From: Pseudoduganella dura
GTDB lineage: Bacteria; Pseudomonadota; Gammaproteobacteria; Burkholderiales; Burkholderiaceae_D
Assembly (NCBI RefSeq): GCF_009727155.1
Contig: NZ_WNWM01000002.1
Coordinates: 62,001 to 126,000 of the forward strand
Direction of reading: 5' to 3'
Length of the DNA stretch: 64,000 nucleotides
Numbering within the stretch: the first letter of the stretch is position 1; each line of letters starts with the position of its first letter. The position numbers and the translations under genes were made by a program. This document shows, piece by piece, positions 28,681 through 35,633 of this stretch. A model generated the notes under the pieces. That model had not been told where the DNA came from. It did no database searches and saw only the letters and a list, made by a program, of their open reading frames with translations.

Positions 28681-30204
28681 TATTGTGTTGAAAAACCCGT
28701 AGGCAAGAGAAGTGCTGGTGGAGTAACTGTACAGTAAAAATTGGCGATACAGTTACTGCTGGGTTCTTACCGATCACTGCTTTCATATTTGATATTTATA
28801 AAAACAGCTTTTTGCCATTCGCCGAAGATTTTGGGCGGTTGCCGCCAAAAGAAACTCGTCATGGGCACCGCTGGGACCACGCAGACGTAACTGGCCGAGT
28901 TTCAGGATGCGTTTGAGGTGGGCAAACAGCATTTCCACTTTCTTTCGTTCCCGCCGTGACTGGCGATATGCGTCGGTCTTGCCGATAGCACGAGCAACAT
29001 CGCGTGCAGGTTCTTGAGGGCTTCGGTCGATCTTGCGGATAACCATGTTGGGGCAGCACTTCGGTTTTAACTCACAAAGCTGACAGTCGTACTGGCTGGC
29101 TCGATAACGAAACGGATTTTTCTGCTGACTACGTTGAGCCGGTTTCAGGTGTTTCCCGGCAGGGCAAACGTAGCGGTTGTTTTCAGCATCGAAGATGAAG
29201 TCGGCACGACTGAAAGTGCCGTCGTGATGCTCGGATTTATCCCATACCGGGACGTGAGGAGCAATGCTTTTTTCGTTGACCAGCCATCCCAGCATTGCAG
29301 CAACACCGTAGTTCGTGTCACCCACCAGACGACGCGGTTTGATGGCGAACTTTTCCTCGACACGATCAATCATGGTTTTGGTCGCTTCGACCTCTGCTGT
29401 TTTGTTCACCGCTGAAGCCTCGACATCGACAATCATTCCAGCCTTCAAATCGATGAGGTAATTGGTGCAATAGGCAAAAATCGCCGGTCCTGCAGCAGCA
29501 GTCCAGGTTGCGGCCGGGTCGGTTAGAGAAATTCTTTTCGGTGTTGGCGGCACCGGATTGGCCTGTTCCAAGGCTGTCAAATACTCGCGCACTGGCCGAC
29601 TTGCCTGTGCTGGGTCCCCCCAATCGATTCCGGCATCGCCTGGACGAGATCGTTGACGCTGGGCGTCAGCCTTGATCATGCTGGCATCAGTCGCAAATCC
29701 CTCACCCTGCACTAAACCTTCAGCCATACAACGCCGAAGAACGGAATCGAACAGCTGGCGGAAAGCGTCGTGATCACGGAAACGGCCATGCCGGTTCTTG
29801 GAAAAACTCGAGTGATCCGGGACCTTGTCTTTCAGACCGAGCCGACAGAACCAGCGGTACGCCAGGTTCATGCTGACTTCTTCGCATAGCCGTCGTTCTG
29901 AACGGATACCGTAGGAGTAGCCAATAATCAGCATCCGTGCCATCAACTCAGGATCAATCGATGGCCGTCCGGTATGGCTGTACGAATCAGCCAGGCACAG
30001 CCGAAATTCGCTCAGGTCGAGATATCGGTCCACTGCTCTCAACAGATGGTCTTCAGGAACATATTCCTCTAGACTGATCGATACGAACAGTTCCCTCTTG
30101 GTTGCTTGACGTCCCATCATCGCAGCCTCCCGCTTTGAACCGTCTTCATAGACAACGGTAGGCCGCAACATGGCTGCAATCAAGGGGCGTTTTTCAACAC
30201 AATA
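28681..30204 (-). mobile_element. IS1182-like insertion sequence
   Basis: Exact inverted ends of 16 bases (TATTGTGTTGAAAAAC at 28681-28696, its reverse complement at 30189-30204) bound one transposase gene. The four bases GGCC flank both ends (28677-28680 and 30205-30208). They are either a 4-bp target duplication or the outer part of 20-base inverted repeats. Joining the flanks rebuilds a short palindromic repeat like those in the neighbouring island, which favours the duplication reading. The element looks intact. Confidence 0.85.
28783..30120 (-). CDS. IS1182-family transposase
   Basis: The 445-residue DDE transposase starts M-M-G-R-Q, preferred over an upstream extension to 30273 that would run past the element end. 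The catalytic acids are readable in F-A-T-D-A-S, L-V-G-D-T-N-Y-G and R-K-K-V-E-M-L-F-A-H-L-K. A cysteine cluster, C-Q-L-C-E-L-K-P-K-C-C, lies before the final E, as in many IS1182/ISL-type enzymes. No frameshift is seen, so it may be active. Its base composition is nearer 52 percent GC than that of the flanking operons. Confidence 0.88.
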   Translation of the reverse strand: MMGRQATKRELFVSISLEEYVPEDHLLRAVDRYLDLSEFRLCLADSYSHTGRPSIDPELMARMLIIGYSYGIRSERRLCEEVSMNLAYRWFCRLGLKDKVPDHSSFSKNRHGRFRDHDAFRQLFDSVLRRCMAEGLVQGEGFATDASMIKADAQRQRSRPGDAGIDWGDPAQASRPVREYLTALEQANPVPPTPKRISLTDPAATWTAAAGPAIFAYCTNYLIDLKAGMIVDVEASAVNKTAEVEATKTMIDRVEEKFAIKPRRLVGDTNYGVAAMLGWLVNEKSIAPHVPVWDKSEHHDGTFSRADFIFDAENNRYVCPAGKHLKPAQRSQQKNPFRYRASQYDCQLCELKPKCCPNMVIRKIDRSPQEPARDVARAIGKTDAYRQSRRERKKVEMLFAHLKRILKLGQLRLRGPSGAHDEFLLAATAQNLRRMAKSCFYKYQI

Positions 30205-30263
30205 GGCCAGGAGCAGACGATCAGATATGCATTTCTGAGCACAGATAGAGGGATAAATAGATT

Positions 30264-30710
30264 GTGACGTCAAGAACGCTGACTGACATGGCTGACCTGC
30301 TGAACTCCGACGGCATCAACTATTCGGTGTTTCTCCGCGTGTACTCGGGCTTGCCGGAAAGTACCGATGACATCCATACTATCGTCACCAGATTAATTGG
30401 TCATGAAGCCGTGCTTGCTGGCGTGCGCGACGTGGGCGTGAGCGAGGTCGTAGAGACGCTGCTTCAAAGCCTCGGCTATGTTGGCGACGAAGGCGCCGGA
30501 CCTGGTCCAAACGTCCTTAGGTCGCCAGATTTCTCCCGGCTGTTGGGAAACATTCGCGATAACGTCGTACAGTTGAGTCAAACAGTCTACGGAATCAAGT
30601 CGTTTGTATTTGCACGGGGGCATCCCGCCTACCCAGTGTTCTGGGATTTTGCATATCTTTTCCTTGGGAATCACCAGCATGTCTTATTACTCGGGTCCAG
30701 TTCGGATTAG
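30264..30710 (+). CDS. Hypothetical protein, first gene of the repeat-bounded island
   Basis: The 148-residue protein starts at a GTG with AGAGGGA upstream; the ATG at 30288 (M-A-D-L-L-N-S-D-G) is an equally possible start. It is soluble with no signal. The C-terminal phrase G-H-P-A-Y-P-V-F-W-D-F-A-Y-L-F and the final G-S-S-S-D recall small orphan proteins found near contact-dependent toxin loci, but I cannot name the family. It lies 56 bases after the IS element and ends where a 100-bp palindromic repeat starts. Confidence 0.6.
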   Translation: MTSRTLTDMADLLNSDGINYSVFLRVYSGLPESTDDIHTIVTRLIGHEAVLAGVRDVGVSEVVETLLQSLGYVGDEGAGPGPNVLRSPDFSRLLGNIRDNVVQLSQTVYGIKSFVFARGHPAYPVFWDFAYLFLGNHQHVLLLGSSSD

Positions 30711-30812
30711 GTCCGCTTCGGGCAAGAGCAGCCTGTCCTGGCAGTCCGTGTTTTTCCGGTTTCCGCGACCAAGTATGCTGCGTCGAACGGCCGAGTTCGA
30801 CCGGGAGCGAAC
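30711..30812. repeat. Island repeat, full-length copy 1
   Basis: It starts GTCCGCTTCGGG immediately after the stop codon of the upstream gene and ends near GGGAGCGAACGC. It shares the ordered words CAGCCTGTC, CAGTC-GTG, TATGCTGCG, CGAACGGCCGAGTTCG with copies at 31613, 32592 and 33762. It is the most diverged of the four. Confidence 0.7.
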
Positions 30813-30849
30813 GCTGATGCATGACTGCCGTTTCGCAACAAGATGAGAT

Positions 30850-31251
30850 ATGGATAGCCTGAGCGAATTGCTGAACAAGTTGAAAACTGCGAACAGCAGC
30901 GTTGAAAGAAACGCTCTTGCGGTCAAGGCAGCGGAAACTAGTGATCCGGCAGTGCCGAAGATCTTGGTCGAACTAATTGACCGGCCCGAACTGGCGAATG
31001 AACGTGGCTCATTAGTCAATTGTCTCGGGAGCTTCGACTGTTCAGAGAAGTTTCTGTGGCTAGTGAAGCTTGTTTGCCATGGGAACTGGAAGGTTTCACA
31101 CGAAGCAATGCGCATTCTGGAAAAGATTGACTATCTGGATGCGAGGGAAGTTAAACAAGGATACCACCTTATCCTAATGACCGCTGATGCCGGCATGAAA
31201 GAAGTGTGGCGGATTGACCTAATAAGCGATCTGTTAGCGATGTTTGACTGA
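30850..31251 (+). CDS. Small helical-repeat (HEAT-like) protein, possible immunity protein
   Basis: The 133-residue protein is predicted all-helical from its pattern. Two or three helix pairs (L-S-E-L-L-N-K-L-K, P-A-V-P-K-I-L-V-E-L-I, S-H-E-A-M-R-I-L-E-K-I) resemble HEAT repeats, a fold common in small immunity proteins. No signal is seen. The ribosome site is weak (GATGAGA). It sits between two island repeats with its own strand and spacing like the other units. The immunity role is inferred from context and fold only. Confidence 0.6.
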   Translation: MDSLSELLNKLKTANSSVERNALAVKAAETSDPAVPKILVELIDRPELANERGSLVNCLGSFDCSEKFLWLVKLVCHGNWKVSHEAMRILEKIDYLDAREVKQGYHLILMTADAGMKEVWRIDLISDLLAMFD

Positions 31252-31313
31252 TGAATCTGTCGCGCTGGCTCGCTCTAAACGAAGCGTAATGGCGCAGTGA
31301 ACACTCGCCCGCA

Positions 31314-31378
31314 AATGTCCGCTTCAGGGCGAAACCGGCCGGTCTCGACAGGCCGGTTGCCGCCGCTAAGCGGACATT
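31314..31378. repeat. Short island repeat with nested hairpin
   Basis: The outer arms AATGTCCGCTT (31314-31324) and AAGCGGACATT (31368-31378) are exact complements, and an inner ACCGGCC...GGCCGGT pair is nested within. It shares the outer GTCCGCTT/AAGCGGAC ends of the long island repeats but has a different interior, as if the interior had been replaced. It ends just before the ribosome site of the next gene. Confidence 0.75.
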
Positions 31379-31386
31379 ACAGGAGA

Positions 31387-31608
31387 ATGAAAATCAACGA
31401 CGAGGACGTTATACAAGCACTGACGCAAAAAGGTATTCCTCTGAGCAGCTGGCTTGCACTTGGCAGTCATCTCGTAGGTTATATTGATGAGAGTGGGCGT
31501 CTTATGGCCCAGGTGTTCGAAGATGACGCTCTCGCCGCAGCTGCGTCAAAGCTGCTCCAAAAGCGCGGTCAGACCCTCCAAGCTAATGTGAGCGACAAGC
31601 TTGGTTAA
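31387..31608 (+). CDS. Small hypothetical protein
   Basis: The 73-residue cytoplasmic protein has AGGAGA just before its ATG. Features seen are M-K-I-N-D-E-D-V-I-Q-A-L-T-Q-K-G-I-P-L and an alanine/leucine-rich helix near residues 48-62. The open frame reaches back to 31297 but that part is repeat sequence. Not recognised; it is one unit of the repeat-bounded island. Confidence 0.55.
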   Translation: MKINDEDVIQALTQKGIPLSSWLALGSHLVGYIDESGRLMAQVFEDDALAAAASKLLQKRGQTLQANVSDKLG

Positions 31609-31612
31609 CTAC

Positions 31613-31715
31613 GTCCGCTTCGGGGCGGGAGCTGCCCGTCGTGACAGTCTGTGGCTTTCCTGGTTCGGCAACCTGCTATGCTGCGGCGAACGGCCGAGTT
31701 CGGCCAGAAGCAGAC
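31613..31715. repeat. Island repeat, full-length copy 2
   Basis: It runs from GTCCGCTTCGGGGCGGG to GGCCAGAAGCAGAC. Interior words CGTGACAGTCTGTG, GGCAACCTGCTATGCTGCGG and GAACGGCCGAGTTCGGCC are shared almost unchanged with the copies at 32592 and 33762. The ends GTCCGCTTC and GAAGCAGAC are complementary but for one mismatch. Confidence 0.8.
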
Positions 31716-31745
31716 ATTATCGATAACGCGTTTCAGTTAAAACTT

Positions 31746-32042
31746 ATGAACTTCAATACATATTTGATTTGCGCAGTGCTATCTGCGCAGCTTTTTCTTA
31801 CTGGAGCTGCTGTGGCCGAACAAGTCGATTTCCGAAATCTGAAGCCCACACCAGAGTTGATTTCGGAAGCAAAAAAGCATCCGAATGGATGGGTGTACGT
31901 CATTACGGGTAACTACGGTCCCAAGGACGCCGTGCCTCCTGAAGCAATAGCCGGCGCTTGGAAGGTGGATTCAACCGGAAATATCGTTCCAGACAGCTTT
32001 CAACCTAATCCAAAGCATACGCCGAAGGAAGGCAACAGATAG
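31746..32042 (+). CDS. Small secreted protein of unknown function
   Basis: The 98-residue protein begins with a signal peptide (hydrophobic I-C-A-V-L-S-A-Q-L-F-L-T-G-A-A-V-A, cut near A-V-A-E). The mature part has about 75 residues and contains H-P-N-G-W-V-Y-V-I-T-G-N-Y-G and D-A-V-P-P-E-A-I-A-G-A-W-K-V-D. The latter phrase recurs in small exported orphan proteins of soil Proteobacteria, as far as I recall. The start at 31746 lies after the repeat; the longer open frame is repeat sequence. Function unknown. Confidence 0.6.
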   Translation: MNFNTYLICAVLSAQLFLTGAAVAEQVDFRNLKPTPELISEAKKHPNGWVYVITGNYGPKDAVPPEAIAGAWKVDSTGNIVPDSFQPNPKHTPKEGNR

Positions 32043-32194
32043 CATCTGAACTTCCGCTATGGGCGGAAGCTGTCGTACACTGGACGTCATTAAACGGGCA
32101 GAAGCAGCCGAGGACAGTTTGTATGGCCGATTGCCGATTGAGTCTACAGAGCAGCTATACTGAGAAATAAAAGATTTCGTTTAGGATCACTAGA
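32043..32194. other. Diverged island spacer
   Basis: No gene. The stretch begins GAACTTCCGCTATGGGCGGAAG, an inverted repeat related to the left flank of the IS element, which also reads GAACTTCCGCTATC. It then contains GAAGCAGCCGA and TATGGCCGATTGCCGA words like the tail of the long repeats. It seems to be a decayed repeat copy. Confidence 0.5.
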
Positions 32195-32515
32195 ATGCGA
32201 AGCAATCGCGTAGCGAGTACTTTTGGGATTTTGATGCTCATCGGCAGTGCACCGTGGGTACTTGCCATTGCGACAGTCATCCAGATCATGATAGCCCACG
32301 ATGAGGGAGAGTCTTCCGGTGGCAATGCGCTCGGACTGATGATGATGTCCCTTTCGGCATACGGAATAGCACTGGTGAGTTGTTTTGCAGGAATTATCTA
32401 CTTTGCCTATGCGGCACTCAGGCAAAAGGCATTTCCCAAGATATGGCATTGGGTGGCCATTGGATATTCGATTTGTTTGCTGATAATTCCGATTATTTAC
32501 TTCATTTTTCAATAA
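32195..32515 (+). CDS. Small inner membrane protein with three helices
   Basis: The 106-residue protein has three hydrophobic segments, at about 9-32, 46-72 and 84-104, joined by short charged loops. No family is recognised. GC content and codon use are clearly lower than in the catabolic operons. No clear ribosome site. Small membrane proteins of this sort occur among immunity proteins for pore-forming toxins, but nothing in the sequence proves that here. Confidence 0.6.
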   Translation: MRSNRVASTFGILMLIGSAPWVLAIATVIQIMIAHDEGESSGGNALGLMMMSLSAYGIALVSCFAGIIYFAYAALRQKAFPKIWHWVAIGYSICLLIIPIIYFIFQ

Positions 32516-32591
32516 TTTTCTGATACACCGAGTTTCATACGATCAGGCCGTAGTACTGATTGAGACGCTATGCGACGATTGATCTTCGCAG

Positions 32592-32710
32592 TCGCGAACG
32601 ACCGCTTCGGGGCGACAGCTGCCTGTCGTGACAGTCTGTGACTTTTCCGCTTTGGCAACCTGCTATGCTGCGCCAAACAGCCGAGATCGGCCAAGAGCGG
32701 TTATTCGCGA
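32592..32710. repeat. Island repeat, full-length copy 3
   Basis: The outer arms TCGCGAA-CGACCGCTT and AAGAGCGGTTATTCGCGA pair across the element, giving this copy the longest closing stem. The interior GCGACAGCTGCCTGTCGTGA, TTTGGCAACCTGCTATGCTG and GCCGAGATCGGCC words match the other copies. Confidence 0.8.
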
Positions 32711-32798
32711 CCGGCTCAGATTTGCCAGGAGCGGCCAGTTGGATTCCTGAATCGCCATTAGATATTTGCGGACAATCCAAGTTCGGAAACAGAAAAAT

Positions 32799-33287
32799 AT
32801 GCCGAGTGTTCATCGATTCAATATTTTTGCAGACTACTTTCAATTTATTGTTCAAGACGAAAACTCTGAGGACGATTTCAGCTCAATTTGGACTGAGGAA
32901 GCTCTTCACTCCATGGTTGCAGTAGGCGAGACCGCGATATGCCCTGGAACGTTACGAAACGTGGATGTCCCTGTCGAAGTTCACGTGTTAGAAGCCGAAC
33001 CGGCAGTCGTGCTTGAGAGATATGACCACATCGTGGAAGGGGCATTTAGGTCGCCGACTGGCAGACTAGTGGCTATGGGGTGCACGGAAAATTTTCTTGA
33101 CGCGCCACGATTTCAGATCGCGCCCGGCAATTGCCGTTTCCTCTACTTAATAAGCGGTGCTCAGACAATTACGACTGAATGGGAATCTGCCGAAGACTTA
33201 TACTGCCTCTACATATGGCCCGGAGAAGCGAGAGATCCACACCTCCTGAAACACTGGAAGGTACCGACTGACACTATTGGCGTATGA
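32799..33287 (+). CDS. Hypothetical protein, possibly ComJ-like beta fold
   Basis: The 162-residue soluble protein opens F-N-I-F-A-D-Y-F-Q-F-I-V-Q-D, has E-G-A-F-R-S-P-T-G-R-L-V-A-M-G-C in the middle and ends Y-C-L-Y-I-W-P-G-E. This order of features recalls small beta-rich orphan proteins distantly like the ComJ nuclease inhibitor; the link is weak and untested. The ATG at 32799 is chosen because the upstream residues are spacer sequence. It ends inside a short inverted repeat at 33284-33311. One more unit of the island. Confidence 0.55.
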   Translation: MPSVHRFNIFADYFQFIVQDENSEDDFSSIWTEEALHSMVAVGETAICPGTLRNVDVPVEVHVLEAEPAVVLERYDHIVEGAFRSPTGRLVAMGCTENFLDAPRFQIAPGNCRFLYLISGAQTITTEWESAEDLYCLYIWPGEARDPHLLKHWKVPTDTIGV

Positions 33288-33311
33288 CCGCGTTTGGCCA
33301 GTAGCGGTCAT
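33284..33311. repeat. Minimal island repeat
   Basis: ATGACCGC (33284-33291) and GCGGTCAT (33304-33311) form an exact 8-bp stem around GTTTGGCCAGTA. It is a minimal form of the same end sequence (GTCCGC or GACCGC) seen in the long repeats, and it overlaps the stop codon of the preceding gene. Confidence 0.7.
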
Positions 33312-33369
33312 TTTCGACGCTACGCCGTCTTCCAAGTCGCACGATAGTTCCTACTCAAGCAGAAAACTG

Positions 33370-33747
33370 ATGAAGAAACTCACTGTAATTTTAGTGGACC
33401 CGCCCAATGATGAAGCGGCGTCAGTCACGCTCCGAAGCGAACGAGGCGAGGTTATCGCGTTTTGCCACCCATGCAGTCTCAAGGTAGGGGATGTCATCGA
33501 AAATCGACTATGAGTGTTAGATGCAGATGTTCGTATGGCCTATTTTTCGGACTAGCCTGAGCATGAAAAAGAGGCGCTGTCCGTAGAGCACCTAGATAGG
33601 ACTGGGCAGTACGCCTATCGCGGGCGAGGACACGTAATCGATTCGGAGGAAGGTCTAATCGAAGTGCAGGGCTTTTTGATCGAGTTGAGGAATGTTTATG
33701 ATGGCTATGTCGATTTCGAAATCAGTCGGCTCGATATAGGCCCTTAG
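33370..33747 (+). pseudogene. Hypothetical gene broken by two in-frame stop codons
   Basis: One reading frame runs from the ATG at 33370 to a TAG at 33745-33747 (125 codons) but is cut by TGA at 33511-33513 and TAG at 33553-33555. All three parts read as coherent protein: M-K-K-L-T-V-I-L-V-D-P-P-N-D-E at the start, then V-L-D-A-D-V-R-M-A-Y-F-S-D, then P-E-H-E-K-E-A-L-S-V and E-V-Q-G-F-L-I-E-L-R-N-V-Y-D. The second stop probably replaced a Trp codon. No frameshift is needed. The family is not recognised. Confidence 0.7.
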
Positions 33748-33761
33748 CGGCGCACGGCAAG

Positions 33762-33864
33762 GTCTGCTATGGGGCGACAGCTGCCTGTCGTGACAGTCTG
33801 TGACTTTTCAGGTTTGGCAACCTGCTATGCTGCGGCGAACGGCCGAGTTCGGCCAAAAGCGGTC
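33762..33864. repeat. Island repeat, full-length copy 4
   Basis: It runs from GTCTGCTATGGGGCGACAG to GGCCAAAAGCGGTC. It is nearly identical to copy 3 over CTGCCTGTCGTGACAGTCTG and to copy 2 over TGCTGCGGCGAACGGCCGAG. It lies after the pseudogene and before the SUKH gene. Confidence 0.8.
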
Positions 33865-33906
33865 ACTCATCACTGAAAATCTGGCCACGCAACGTGAACA
33901 CACGAT

Positions 33907-34281
33907 ATGACTTCAGAAATTGATTCTTTTCGTCCTCCAACCGATGAGGAAATTACCTCTGCGGAAGCCCAGTTAGGGGTCGTGTTCCATCCTGACTACC
34001 GGGCTTTTCTCAAAGGTGGAGGCGATGTCGGCAACGCCGTATTCGACCCAGCCGTAGTGTTGCCGGGATCAGGCTACTGCGACCTCTTTGAAATAGCCCA
34101 GTATGCGTGGGAAAACGCGGGAGTGCCTCGCGATCTCGTTCCCTTCATCGAAGACAATGGGGACTACTTCTGCATTTCTCCCTCAGGTGAGGTCTCCTAT
34201 TGGTCTCATAATGGTGCAACGCCGGAACGTTGGCCGAGTCTGTCGAGCTGGTTCCAGCAGGTTTGCGTTGCGCGTCAATGA
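33907..34281 (+). CDS. SMI1/KNR4 (SUKH) family protein, probable toxin-immunity protein
   Basis: The 124-residue protein has the SUKH pattern: P-P-T-D-E-E-I-T-S-A-E-A-Q-L-G-V-V-F-H-P-D-Y-R-A-F-L at the start, then G-N-A-V-F-D-P and I-E-D-N-G-D-Y-F-C-I-S. SUKH proteins act as immunity partners of many polymorphic toxins. No toxin gene is visible nearby, so this would be an orphan immunity gene. It supports the view that the island stores defence-type units. No good ribosome site is seen. Confidence 0.85.
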   Translation: MTSEIDSFRPPTDEEITSAEAQLGVVFHPDYRAFLKGGGDVGNAVFDPAVVLPGSGYCDLFEIAQYAWENAGVPRDLVPFIEDNGDYFCISPSGEVSYWSHNGATPERWPSLSSWFQQVCVARQ

Positions 34282-34309
34282 ACATATAGCGACGCGAGTT
34301 CGACGAAAG

Positions 34310-34346
34310 TCAGCGTCTGCTTCGGGGCCAGAAGCAGACCTCCGCT
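34310..34346. repeat. Short island repeat
   Basis: GTCTGCTTC (34315-34323) and GAAGCAGAC (34331-34339) pair exactly around GGGGCCA, and TCAGC/GCTGA extend the stem outside with a small bulge. Its loop GGGCCA resembles the GGCC target of the IS element. Confidence 0.75.
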
Positions 34347-34391
34347 GACGAATGTCCCAATCACAGCCCCACAACGAAAGCCCAATAGACG

Positions 34392-34793
34392 ATGAGCTTG
34401 TCATTTCACATTGACTTCGACGGCGAGTGCGAAGAGGCATTCAACTTCTATGCAGCGTGCCTCGGAGGGAGGATTGGTACGATGCTCAGGATCGCAGACT
34501 TACCGATCCCAGCATCGACGACTCGTCCGGGACGTCACATTGTTCATGCCAATATCTGTATCGATGGGGTTGATCTGGCCGGTGCCGATGTTGAAGCACA
34601 CAACTACAAAAGACCAACGGGCTTCTATGTGTTGCTCGGTGTCGATTCGGAAGAAAAGGTCGATTCTTGCTTCAGTGCGCTGCAGACCGATGGCCAGGTG
34701 ATCCTGGCGCCGCAGCAGACTTTCTGGTCTTCCCGCTATGCCATTGTGATCGATAGGTTTGGCGTACCCTGGAAGATCAATTGCGGAACGTGA
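34392..34793 (+). CDS. VOC/PhnB-like small protein
   Basis: The 133-residue protein has the PhnB-type glyoxalase/VOC fold signature: E-E-A-F-N-F-Y-A-A-C-L-G-G-R-I near the start and a C-terminal D-R-F-G-V-P-W-K-I-N-C. PhnB-like proteins are single-domain members with poorly known function; some VOC proteins of this size give resistance to antibiotics by sequestering them. It lies between island repeats and has somewhat higher GC than the units before it. Confidence 0.8.
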   Translation: MSLSFHIDFDGECEEAFNFYAACLGGRIGTMLRIADLPIPASTTRPGRHIVHANICIDGVDLAGADVEAHNYKRPTGFYVLLGVDSEEKVDSCFSALQTDGQVILAPQQTFWSSRYAIVIDRFGVPWKINCGT

Positions 34794-34925
34794 CAAGGTT
34801 CGCTGTGGGGGCGAAAGTGGTCGTCTGAGTTGATCTATTGTGACGTCTACACAGTGCGGTAATCTCTATCGTGTTCAGACAACTTCTGGCAGACTTGCGC
34901 AATAAATTTCCAGAAAGCCACTTTC

Positions 34926-35510
34926 ATGAAGAAAGCGTCGATATTATTTTCGGTTCTATGGCTTGCCACGCTCGCACATGCCGCTGACATGCCGGCCCGG
35001 CCCGACCTGCGGGACGAATTGCTGAGAATGCGCGTGGAAGACCAGCGCGCACGCGGCGAGGGAGGCACCATCGATCCGCAGGCAATGGGACGGGTCGATG
35101 CCGCGAATACGGCGCGGCTCAAGGAAATCGTTGCACAGGTTGGCTGGCCGACCATCTCGATGGTCGGTGGCGACGCCGCGGGAGCTGCCTGGCTGTTAGC
35201 CCAGCATGCAGACCGGGACCGGGCATTCCAACAGGATGTACTGGCGCGGATCGAGAAACTGCTCCCCTCTGGCGAAGCCACCCGCAAGGAATATGCTTAC
35301 CTGTACGACCGTGTCAATGAACCGCAGCGTTACGGCACCCAAGGCACCTGCCTGGACTCGGCTCACTGGGCGCCACGCCCGATCGAGAACGAAGCCGACG
35401 TCGACAAACGTCGCGCCGAAGTCGGCCTGCCGACGATGGCCGAGTACATTGCCATTATCTCCAAAATGTGCGGGGAGGCCTTTTTGCCGACTGCGCGGCC
35501 GAGCAATTGA
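34926..35510 (+). CDS. Exported DUF6624-like protein
   Basis: The 194-residue protein has a signal peptide (M-K-K-A-S-I-L-F-S-V-L-W-L-A-T-L-A-H-A, cut before A-D-M). The mature part has R-V-D-A-A-N-T-A-R-L-K-E-I-V-A-Q-V-G-W-P-T-I-S-M-V-G-G-D-A-A-G-A-A-W-L-L-A-Q-H-A-D split over a helical domain, and a Tyr-Gly-Thr-Gln-Gly stretch, as in DUF6624 proteins. Function is unknown. GC content returns to genome level here, so this gene may mark the edge of the island. Confidence 0.7.
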   Translation: MKKASILFSVLWLATLAHAADMPARPDLRDELLRMRVEDQRARGEGGTIDPQAMGRVDAANTARLKEIVAQVGWPTISMVGGDAAGAAWLLAQHADRDRAFQQDVLARIEKLLPSGEATRKEYAYLYDRVNEPQRYGTQGTCLDSAHWAPRPIENEADVDKRRAEVGLPTMAEYIAIISKMCGEAFLPTARPSN

Positions 35511-35633
35511 ACCTCCAGATGGCCAGGTCGCGCCATCAGCGAACTCCATTCGATCAGATAATCGAGAATATTGAAAACAGCCGAAGCCGAATCAGTGGCA
35601 CTTTTCAGCCCCCTGCCCCATTATTTTCGGACC

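Noticed and set aside
30711..34346. CRISPR array
   Set aside because: The repeats are about 100 bp, differ from each other, and are separated by genes of several hundred bases; there are no regular short spacers and no cas genes.
30264..34800. Chromosomal integron cassette array
   Set aside because: One-strand small genes with intervening imperfect palindromes resemble cassettes, but the repeat ends (GTCCGCTT/AAGCGGAC) do not fit the GTTRRRY/RYYYAAC core sites and no integron integrase is in the window.
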